5,526 nt of DNA from the NCBI GenBank assembly GCA_013205645.1, contig JABMMH010000381.1, positions 1 to 5,526 on the forward strand. The letters are read 5' to 3'. Position numbers and translations under genes: made by a program. The notes beneath the pieces are model-generated. The model was not told the origin of the DNA, did not search any database, and saw nothing but the letters and a program-made list of their open reading frames with translations. Below, one piece after another: positions 1-5,335 of this stretch. Numbering within the stretch: position 1 is the stretch's first letter; the number at the start of each line of letters is the position of its first letter. Origin of the DNA: Polaromonas sp. GTDB taxonomy: Bacteria > Pseudomonadota > Gammaproteobacteria > Burkholderiales > Burkholderiaceae_C.

Positions 1-140
1 GTGTAACCAGCTTCTTTGGCAATTTCGCGGACGCTGGCGCCTTCGATGCCCCGTTTTTCAAAGACCGCACGGGCGGCTTTGAGCAGCAGTGCGCGGCGCG
101 TGTCGTTCATCGCCTGCTGGCGGTCCAGTCTTGCTTGCAT
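1..140 (-). CDS. TetR-family transcriptional regulator, N-terminal part (runs off window)
   Basis: The first 46 codons are visible and the gene continues past base 1. The translation shows the usual TetR N-terminal layout: a basic start, helix 1 (RRALLLKAARAVFEKRG, about residues 15-31), then the helix-turn-helix ending in ASVREIAKEAGYT (about 35-47). This is the DNA-binding half of a dimeric, ligand-released repressor; the ligand-binding domain lies outside the window, so the effector is unknown. I chose the ATG at 140; the in-frame ATG at 110 is a real alternative, since neither has a strong Shine-Dalgarno sequence and the family often begins about 12 residues before helix 1. It is divergent from the flavoprotein gene at 258, and a palindrome lies between them, the standard arrangement for a TetR protein controlling itself and its neighbour. 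The family call is secure; the exact start is not. Confidence 0.88.
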   Translation of the reverse strand, partial: MQARLDRQQAMNDTRRALLLKAARAVFEKRGIEGASVREIAKEAGY

Positions 141-187
141 GGGCTTGAATATAACCCCAAAGCTGGCTTGCAAGCCCCAGATTGAAC

Positions 188-216
188 ATCAAAACACTGT
201 ATTGAACGCCGTTCAA
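188..216 (-). promoter_or_regulatory. Divergent promoter for the tetR-type gene
   Basis: Read on the minus strand, TTGAAC (216-211) is followed after 17 bp by TTTGAT (193-188), a weaker -10 box that matches the consensus at four of six positions. Transcription would start near 181 and leave a leader of about 40 nt before the ATG at 140. The -35 box is the mirror copy of the plus-strand one, because both lie in the same palindrome. The two promoters overlap, so polymerase binding at one should exclude the other. Confidence 0.45.
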
Positions 217-217
217 T
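201..217. promoter_or_regulatory. Palindromic operator, probable TetR-family binding site
   Basis: ATTGAACG-C-CGTTCAAT is a perfect inverted repeat with 8 bp arms around one central base, within the 117 bp between the divergent tetR-type and flavoprotein starts. Its size and odd-centred symmetry suit a TetR dimer. It covers the -35 hexamer of the promoter in each direction, so a bound repressor would be expected to block both. Symmetry and position are seen directly; the identity of the binding protein is inferred. Confidence 0.75.
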
Positions 218-230
218 TTAAAACTAGAAT
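202..230 (+). promoter_or_regulatory. Sigma-70-type promoter for the flavoprotein gene
   Basis: TTGAAC (202-207) and TAGAAT (225-230) are separated by exactly 17 bp, close to the sigma-70 consensus. Transcription would start near 237, giving a leader of about 20 nt with GGAG at 247-250 before the ATG at 258. The -35 box lies inside the left arm and centre of the palindrome at 201-217. Confidence 0.65.
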
Positions 231-257
231 GTGGCCAACACAACCCGGAGATTCGTC

Positions 258-1892
258 ATGAACGCACCTGCCCCTGTCGCCACCCTGATGTCCGGCGACG
301 ACTTTCGCGAGTCGCTGCGGCGCTACAAACCACGCGTTTTTCTGGACGGCCAGCAAGTCGCCAGCGTGGTGGACGAACGCGGCTTTGGCCCGGGCATCAA
401 TGCGATTGCGCTGACCTACGACTACGCGCTGAAAGCCAAATACGCGCCCATCATGACGGCGGTGCAGCACACCAGTGGCAAGTTGGTCAACCGCCTGAGC
501 CACATCAACACCAGCAGCGGCGACCTGCTCAACAAGCTCGAAGCGGTGCGCCTGGTTTGCCAGGAAACCGGTTGCGCCCAGCGCTACTTGACGCACGATG
601 CGCTCAACGCCATCGGCCAGGTCTCCAGCCGCATCGACGACGCGCGCGGCACCACCGAGAACACCGCGCGATTTTTGAACTACCTGCACCGCGTGCAGGA
701 CCAGGACCTGACGCTGGGCATTGCCATGACGGATGCCAAGGGCGACCGCAGCAAACGCCCGCATGAGCAGTCGAATGTCGACAGCTACCTGCACATCGTC
801 GAGCGCAACGCCAAAGGGATCGTGATTTCAGGCACCAAGGCCATCGTGACTGGCGCGCCTTACGTGCATGAGCTGCTGGTCATGCCGTGCCGCAACATGG
901 GCCGGGAAGACGCCGACTTTGCCGTTTGCTGCGCTGTGCCGGTCGATGCGCCCGGCATCACCATCATTGCGCGGCCGGCCGGCCGGCAAGGTGAAAAAGT
1001 CGAGCACGGCGCGCCGCTGTTCAGCCGCAAATACGGCCAGAGCACCGGCGTGGTGATGTTCGACAAGGTGTTGGTGCCCTGGGACAGCGTGTTTTACGCT
1101 GGCGAGTGGGAGCACACCGGCCACCTGACCTACAGCTACGCCACCCACCACCGCCACACCTGCATAGGCGCACGCGCCGGCTTTGGTGACTTGCTGATTG
1201 GCGCTGGCGCACTGATGTGCGAGGCCAATGGCTTTGACCCGGCCAAAGAATCGCATCTGCGCGAGCAGATGGTTGAACTGATCACCATCACGGAAAGTTT
1301 TTATGCCTGCGGCGTGGCCGCCAGCGTCTACGGCAAGCCGGACGAGCACAGCAAGACCTTCATGCCCGACCCGGTGTTTTCTAACATCGGCAAGCTGCTG
1401 CTGGCGACCAAGATTTACGACATGCACCGCATCGCGCATTACGTCAGCGGCGGCCTGATCGTCACCCTGCCTGGCCCGGACGAAGACCACAACCCCGAGA
1501 CCGGCGCCAAATTGAGCGAAGTGTTGCGCGCCAACCCCGAGGTGCCCTACGAGCAGCGAATTGAAACCGCCCGTTTTATCGAAGACCTGACGGCCGGCTA
1601 CCAGGGCGGTTGGTACAGCGTGATCAGCCTGCACGGCGGCGGCTCGCCGGCGGCGATGAAGCAAGAGATCTACCGCAACTACCCGATCGGCTCAAAAGTC
1701 GAACTGGTCGAGCGCATCCTGGAGCGCGGTGTGGCGGGAGAGGGCGTGCCGCACGACCCGGACCGGGCCATCACCAAAAATCGCCAGCCCGGCAAGTGCT
1801 GCGACACCGGTTGCACCACGCCCGGCCAGCCAGTGATGGTGGATTTGCCGGACGTGGCGGCAACCTTGCCGTCCAGGCGCGCCATGCCATAA
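258..1892 (+). CDS. FAD-dependent 4-hydroxyphenylacetate 3-hydroxylase / 4-hydroxybutyryl-CoA dehydratase superfamily protein
   Basis: The protein is 544 residues, of the acyl-CoA-dehydrogenase-like flavoprotein fold shared by HpaB hydroxylases and AbfD dehydratases. Diagnostic blocks include AMTDAKGDRSKRP (156-168), KAIVTGAPYVHELLVMP (194-210), VMFDKVLVPWDSVF (266-279), HHRHTCIGARAGFGDLLIGA (297-316), GGLIVTLPG (398-406) and SLHGGGSPAA (457-466). It aligns colinearly with clostridial AbfD, as recalled from memory, better than with HpaB. On that alignment the cluster ligands Cys99 and His292 match C106 and H298, but Cys103 becomes Y110 and Cys299 becomes A305. Catalytic Glu257, Tyr296 and Glu455 appear as T263, C302 and I456. 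A classical [4Fe-4S] dehydratase function is therefore unlikely. A flavin monooxygenase or another CoA-ester reaction is possible; the substrate is unknown. The tail after about residue 494 is additional and contains KCCDTGC (513-519). The start at ATG 258 is chosen because GGAG lies 7 nt upstream; the in-frame GTG at 231 would precede the predicted transcription start. It is probably repressed by the divergent TetR protein. Confidence 0.85.
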   Translation: MNAPAPVATLMSGDDFRESLRRYKPRVFLDGQQVASVVDERGFGPGINAIALTYDYALKAKYAPIMTAVQHTSGKLVNRLSHINTSSGDLLNKLEAVRLVCQETGCAQRYLTHDALNAIGQVSSRIDDARGTTENTARFLNYLHRVQDQDLTLGIAMTDAKGDRSKRPHEQSNVDSYLHIVERNAKGIVISGTKAIVTGAPYVHELLVMPCRNMGREDADFAVCCAVPVDAPGITIIARPAGRQGEKVEHGAPLFSRKYGQSTGVVMFDKVLVPWDSVFYAGEWEHTGHLTYSYATHHRHTCIGARAGFGDLLIGAGALMCEANGFDPAKESHLREQMVELITITESFYACGVAASVYGKPDEHSKTFMPDPVFSNIGKLLLATKIYDMHRIAHYVSGGLIVTLPGPDEDHNPETGAKLSEVLRANPEVPYEQRIETARFIEDLTAGYQGGWYSVISLHGGGSPAAMKQEIYRNYPIGSKVELVERILERGVAGEGVPHDPDRAITKNRQPGKCCDTGCTTPGQPVMVDLPDVAATLPSRRAMP

Positions 1893-1941
1893 CCCAACCA
1901 TGCAGCCGTACCTATGTCCGAAACTCATCAGCCCGCGTGAC

Positions 1942-1982
1942 GCCAGCGCCTGCGCTGGCAAGTTGGACGCGCCACGGGTTTT
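1942..1982 (+). terminator. Strong hairpin after the flavoprotein gene, possible terminator
   Basis: GCCAGCGC (1942-1949) and GCGCTGGC (1952-1959) form a perfect 8 bp inverted repeat with a 2-base centre, about 50 bp after the stop codon. An outer pairing, CCCG (1932-1935) with CGGG (1975-1978), would bring a TTTT run (1979-1982) directly after the structure, as in an intrinsic terminator. The U-run is short and does not follow the inner stem, so this may be only a stable 3' end hairpin. The rest of 1893-2089 holds the CHRD gene leader; no convincing promoter was found there. Confidence 0.35.
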
Positions 1983-2089
1983 CTGGGGCATTGTTGGTGA
2001 TACGTGAAAAATCGTCGCTGTCGCTGTAAAGTCAAATTTGTACCAGGTTTTATTCTCAAAACCCTACACAACTGATGAAGGCGCAAACC

Positions 2090-2542
2090 ATGAAAACACG
2101 GTCTCTCAATGCAAAATTAATCTCTCAGTCGCTGCCGATTGCACTCAGCGTGCTGGGTCTTTTGGGTGTGGCTTTCTCGCTGTCAGCCAACGCACAAACG
2201 GTGAATGTGCAGTTGAGTGGGGCGCAAGAAGTGCCAGCCGTCATGACGACTGCCACGGGCAGTGGGGTCATTGTGGTGGGCGCCGACAAGGCCGTCAGCG
2301 GCAGTGTCACGGTGTCTGGTCTGGAACCCACCATGGCGCATATTCATGAGGGCGCCGCGCCCAATGCCAACGGCCCGGTGATTGTTCCGCTGGCCAAAAC
2401 TGCAGACAATGTTTGGTCTGTTCCTGCCGGCGCTAAATTGTCAGACAGCCAGTTTGACAGTTTTAAAAAGGGCAATTTGTATGTCAACGTGCACAGTGCA
2501 ACCAACAAAGGCGGCGAAATCCGCGGCCAGATGAAGCCCTGA
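2090..2542 (+). CDS. Exported CHRD-domain protein
   Basis: The product is 150 residues: a Sec signal peptide followed by a single CHRD domain. The signal has basic residues at 2-9, a hydrophobic core (about 15-31) and an AxA site SANA (32-35), so the mature protein should begin near Q36 in the periplasm or outside the cell. The domain shows the typical sequence: VQLSGAQEVPAV (40-51), SGLEPTMAHIHEGAAPNANG (76-95), GPVIVPL (95-101) and GNLYVNVHSATNKGGEIRGQ (128-147). CHRD was named from chordin and is widespread in bacteria without an agreed biochemical role. The conserved H84, H86 and H135 could bind a metal, which is speculation. I prefer ATG 2090 over the in-frame ATG 2075, because GAAGG (2077-2081) sits 8 nt before 2090 and 2075 has no ribosome site. 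It is convergent with sodC, with 32 bp between the stop codons. Confidence 0.85.
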   Translation: MKTRSLNAKLISQSLPIALSVLGLLGVAFSLSANAQTVNVQLSGAQEVPAVMTTATGSGVIVVGADKAVSGSVTVSGLEPTMAHIHEGAAPNANGPVIVPLAKTADNVWSVPAGAKLSDSQFDSFKKGNLYVNVHSATNKGGEIRGQMKP

Positions 2543-2574
2543 GCAAGCTGACATTGAAGCTGCATCCCAAAGGC

Positions 2575-3087
2575 TTAGTTGGCGGCAATGACGGCGCAAG
2601 CTAAGCGCGGGCCAGCATTGCCAGTGGGCTGGGTGGTGTAGTCATCGGGATCTCGGTGAACAATCAAACCGCGACCGATGATGTTGCTCACACCCGTGCC
2701 AACCGTGATGCCGGTCGATTCAAAAACCAGTTTGGCACGGCCATTGGCGTCTGCCTTGATGGACGGCAGGTCTCCTGCATGATGGGCTTGTGACGCATGG
2801 GCGCCATGGGCTTGTGCGGTCGGGTTGAAATGACCGCCGGTGCTCATGCCGTCACCGCTTGAACAATCCCCTTTGTCATGAACATGAAAGCCATGCTCGG
2901 CATTTGGCTTCAGTCCACTGATGTCCGCGTTGACCAGAACTTTCGCGCCAATTTGGCTGAAAGTGACCGTGCCCGAGGTGGTGTTTCCCTTGGTGGGCGT
3001 CAATGCGGCGCTCGCAGAAGGACCTTGTCCTTGGGTGGCGCAGGCTGTCAGCGAGCTCACGAGAATTGCAGCTAAAAGTTTGTTCAT
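2575..3087 (-). CDS. sodC: Copper/zinc superoxide dismutase, lipoprotein type
   Basis: This enzyme dismutates superoxide to oxygen and hydrogen peroxide in the cell envelope. The 170-residue precursor has a lipoprotein signal (MNKLLAAILVSSLTAC) with lipobox LTAC, so C16 should be lipidated and the enzyme membrane-anchored. All metal ligands are present with eukaryotic-like spacing: copper H68, H70, H86 and H144; zinc H86, H94, H103 and D106, with H86 as the bridge. C75 and C164 would form the conserved disulfide, and R161 matches the active-site arginine that guides superoxide. The catalytic domain spans about residues 38-168 and looks complete. ATG 3087 is preferred over the in-frame ATG 3099, because GAGGA lies 6 nt before it. 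Upstream, on the same strand, lies a broken photolyase-like segment rather than an intact gene. A promoter could lie in the T-rich stretch around 3100-3125, but none is clear. Confidence 0.95.
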   Translation of the reverse strand: MNKLLAAILVSSLTACATQGQGPSASAALTPTKGNTTSGTVTFSQIGAKVLVNADISGLKPNAEHGFHVHDKGDCSSGDGMSTGGHFNPTAQAHGAHASQAHHAGDLPSIKADANGRAKLVFESTGITVGTGVSNIIGRGLIVHRDPDDYTTQPTGNAGPRLACAVIAAN

Positions 3088-3183
3088 ATGTGTCCTCATT
3101 AAAGTTAAAAAATCACCTCACCGAAAAACTGGCACAGGGCCGGTCGACTTGCAGGAAAAGCTCGGAACGCCCGCCAAGGCAGC

Positions 3184-3337
3184 GGCCAGATCGGCCGAGT
3201 CGAGCCGAGCCACCAGCCAGTCGGCACCGGCCCGCCAGTGAACCTGGCGGATGTGCACCTCGTAGCTTGCCAGCCACATCCGGGCGTGGTTGTGCAGTGT
3301 GCCGAAAGAATTCGCGCAAAACCTCGGGCAGCGCATC
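3184..3337 (-). pseudogene. Remnant of a photolyase/cryptochrome-type FAD-binding domain
   Basis: On the minus strand, 3297-3184 encodes LHNHARMWLASYEVHIRQVH followed by WRAGADWLVARLDSADLA. This closely resembles the FAD-binding region of DNA photolyases and cryptochromes (HNHARMW...VHLRKVHWRAGADW...LLDGDLAS). Just upstream, 3337-3305 encodes DALPEVLREFF in a different frame. The 7 nt between the two pieces imply a +1 shift. After DLA, the expected SNHLSWQW segment is missing and the frame stops at 3118. No full N-terminal photolyase domain or correct 3' end is present, so the piece is a decayed or deleted copy that cannot encode a working repair enzyme. It may be the relic of a light/oxidative stress gene once next to sodC. 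The family assignment rests on one short but distinctive block. Confidence 0.65.
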
Positions 3338-3692
3338 GCTCCAAGGCCTGTCCGCTGTGGCCGCGGTATTGGCTTGCTGCGGTTTCACACGGCCCTCAGT
3401 CGTTGGCTGGCGTGCGTGTGGGTGATTCGGAATCTTCGCGAAAAGTCGGTCATGGGCAATGGCTTGGTGTGTGCTAGAACATGCTGGAAACCATTTATAT
3501 CGCAAGCCGTGCGCCGACGTGTTTTCCGGGAAATTAGGGCGCTTGGCCTGCTCTCGCATGTGTTGACGGCATGAGAAATATCAGCTGACACCGCCGCCAC
3601 GCACGGCCAAAATCTGTCAAACTGATTGGGCGAATGGTTGGCAAGATGGACCCGGGTTCGCAGCGTTAAATTAAAAAATAAAAGGAGATCAG
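3338..3692. other. Non-coding stretch before the SDR operon
   Basis: I see no supported gene in these roughly 350 bases; the open frames on both strands lack recognisable domains and ribosome sites. Small symmetric sequences are present: TCAGCTGA at 3581-3588 and ACCCGGGT at 3650-3657. Either could belong to an operator, but neither is strong. The last 30 bases are AT-rich and end in AAGGAG (3682-3687), the ribosome site of the first SDR gene. TTGGCA at 3638-3643 could be a -35 box, but no -10 box lies at the right distance. The operon promoter must be in this stretch if the operon starts here, and it may need an activator. Confidence 0.5.
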
Positions 3693-4487
3693 GTGCTCAA
3701 GCTAGATAAAAAAGTGGCGTTGGTGACGGGTTGTGGAACCGTTGGTGAAGGTTGGGGCAATGGCAAAGCCATCTCCGTTTTGCTCGCCCGCCAGGGTGCT
3801 AGCGTCTATGGTTGCGACCTGAACGCGGAGGCCGCACAGGCCACAAAAACACTGATTGAAGCCGAAGGCGGTGTGGCGCACGTTGAAGTCTGCAACGTGA
3901 CCAAGGCCGCAGAGGTCAAAGCCTTGGTTGACGCTTGCATGGCCAAGTACGGTCGGATTGATATTTTGATCAACAGCGTCGGACGTTCCGAGCCGGGCGA
4001 CCCGGTGACGATGGACGAAGAAGTCTGGGACGAGCAGATGGATGTCAACCTGAAAAGTGCTTTTCTTCTGTGCAAGCATGTGCTGCCGATCATGGAGCGC
4101 CAGGGCGGCGGATCGATCGTCAATATCTCGTCTATCGCCGGGCTGCGCTATGTTGGCAAGCCTCAAGTGGCTTATGCCGCGAGCAAGGCGGCTTTGATGC
4201 AGATGACGCAGACCACCGCGGTGATCTACGCGGCGCGCGGCATCCGACTCAACAGCGTGGTGCCGGGGCTGATTTTCACGCCCTTGGTCAAGCGTCTGGC
4301 CGACAAATATGCCAAAGGCGACTTCGACGGCTTTGTCGCCCACCGCCACAATCAAGTGCCCATGGGGCGCATGGGCGATGCGTGGGACGTGGCCAACGCT
4401 GTTCTTTTTCTGGCCAGCGACGAAAGTCGTTACATCACCGGCCAGCAGCTGGTGGTCGATGGCGGCATCACGGCCGCTACCCGCTAG
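3693..4487 (+). CDS. Short-chain dehydrogenase/reductase (first of tandem pair)
   Basis: This is a 264-residue classical SDR, the usual length for the family, predicted to be a soluble NAD(P)-dependent alcohol/ketone oxidoreductase. The Rossmann fold starts at residue 7. The glycine loop is TGCGTVGEGWGNGKA (12-26), several residues longer than the standard TGxxxGIG. D42 at the end of strand 2 favours NAD over NADP. NSVG (94-97) replaces the common NNAG. The catalytic tetrad is complete: N119, S147, Y161 and K165. The C-terminus has PMGRMGDAWDVANAVLFLAS and ends ITGQQLVVDGG, as expected. The GTG start at 3693 is supported by AAGGAG 5 nt upstream. It is the first gene of a close-packed operon with a related SDR and a solute receptor, suggesting successive oxidation steps on an imported compound. 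The substrate cannot be assigned. Confidence 0.92.
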   Translation: MLKLDKKVALVTGCGTVGEGWGNGKAISVLLARQGASVYGCDLNAEAAQATKTLIEAEGGVAHVEVCNVTKAAEVKALVDACMAKYGRIDILINSVGRSEPGDPVTMDEEVWDEQMDVNLKSAFLLCKHVLPIMERQGGGSIVNISSIAGLRYVGKPQVAYAASKAALMQMTQTTAVIYAARGIRLNSVVPGLIFTPLVKRLADKYAKGDFDGFVAHRHNQVPMGRMGDAWDVANAVLFLASDESRYITGQQLVVDGGITAATR

Positions 4488-4495
4488 GAGCCCGC

Positions 4496-5305
4496 ATGGA
4501 CAAAATAAAGGGCAGACTGCAGGGCAAAGTAGCCATCGTCACCGGCGCGGGCTGCGTCGGTCCGGGTTGGGGCAATGGCCGAGCCATTGCCGTGCGCTTT
4601 GCCGAAGAAGGCGCGCGGGTCTTCGCGGTCGACAAGGACCTGCGTGCGATGGACGAGACGCTGGCGCTGGTGCGCGCAGTCGGTGGCGACATCACGCCCT
4701 GCGCTTGCGACGTGACCGACAGCCGTGCGATCTCAGCACTGGTGTCGGCCTGCTTGGGCGCCTATGGCGGTGTAGACATCCTCGTCAACAACGTCGGTGG
4801 CCCCGCGCCCGGCGGGCCAGTGCAGCTGAGTGAAGAAGACTGGGGCCAACAAATCAACATCAACCTCAACAGCGTCTTTCTCATGTGCAAGTACGTGATG
4901 CCGGTGATGGAGAAAAAAGGAGCGGGTGCGATTGTCAACATCGCGTCCACCTCGGGCATTCGGTGGACGGGCACGGCCGCTGTGGGTTACGCCAGTGCCA
5001 AGGCCGGCGTGATCCAGTTCGGCCGCGTGGTCGGTGTCGAGTACGCCAAGAAAGGCATCCGCGTCAACACGGTGTTGCCGGGCCAATTGCACACCCCGTT
5101 GGTGGACGCGGTACTGGCCAAAGACCAAAGTGGCGGCGACATCGAAGTCTTGCTAGCGCGCCGCCAGTCGCGCATCCCGATGCCCTTCATGGGCGACGGT
5201 CGTGACACGGCCAACGCGGCACTTTTTTTGGCGTCGGACGAGGCACGTTGGATCACCGGCACCGAAATCATCGTCGACGGCGGCATGAGCGCGCGTTGCG
5301 ACTGA
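4496..5305 (+). CDS. Short-chain dehydrogenase/reductase (second of tandem pair)
   Basis: This is a 269-residue classical SDR clearly related to the gene just upstream. It shares the expanded loop TGAGCVGPGWGNGRA (16-30), D46 after strand 2 (suggesting NAD), NNVGG (98-102), and the complete catalytic set N123, S151, Y165 and K169. The ending MGDGRDTANAALFLASDEA, then ITGTEIIVDGG, matches its neighbour block for block. Differences around the substrate pocket (GIRWTGTAAVG before the tyrosine, and QLHTPLVDAVLAKDQSGGD after it) suggest a different but related substrate. The ATG at 4496 is preceded by TAGGAG (4485-4490), which overlaps the upstream stop codon; with only 8 bp between the genes, translation is probably coupled. 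It most likely arose by gene duplication, followed by specialisation or by forming a heteromer; neither outcome can be decided here. Confidence 0.93.
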   Translation: MDKIKGRLQGKVAIVTGAGCVGPGWGNGRAIAVRFAEEGARVFAVDKDLRAMDETLALVRAVGGDITPCACDVTDSRAISALVSACLGAYGGVDILVNNVGGPAPGGPVQLSEEDWGQQININLNSVFLMCKYVMPVMEKKGAGAIVNIASTSGIRWTGTAAVGYASAKAGVIQFGRVVGVEYAKKGIRVNTVLPGQLHTPLVDAVLAKDQSGGDIEVLLARRQSRIPMPFMGDGRDTANAALFLASDEARWITGTEIIVDGGMSARCD

Positions 5306-5335
5306 GCCATCATCAACAACAGCAAGGAGACAAAA

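Noticed and set aside
213..794. Antisense open frame (193 codons) covering the 5' part of the flavoprotein gene
   Set aside because: It is a complementary shadow frame of the conserved plus-strand protein, with no recognisable domain.
828..1664. Long antisense open frame (278 codons) opposite the flavoprotein gene
   Set aside because: Its composition is typical of a GC-rich shadow frame, rich in Ala, Val, Gly and His, with no motif or ribosome site. The plus-strand gene fully explains the region.
1610..2029. Plus-strand open frame of 139 codons across the flavoprotein 3' end
   Set aside because: It is out of frame with the conserved coding sequence, Arg/Pro-rich and without a ribosome site.
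2543..2574. Possible bidirectional terminator between the CHRD gene and sodC
   Set aside because: Only short imperfect AGCT-centred symmetry is present, with no GC-rich stem and no T-run.
3113..3559. Minus-strand frame of 148 codons upstream of sodC as an intact gene
   Set aside because: Only a short segment (DALPEVLREFF) looks like protein; the remainder has no family character. It is better read as part of the frameshifted photolyase-like remnant.
3638..3671. Promoter for the SDR operon (TTGGCA with TTAAAT)
   Set aside because: The spacing is about 22 bp, too long for a normal sigma-70 promoter, and no better pair was found.
4070..5305. A 411-residue open frame that begins inside the first SDR and reads into the second
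   Set aside because: Its first part is an out-of-frame reading of the first SDR with no domain character. Only the part from 4496 is a real protein, with its own ribosome site and ATG.
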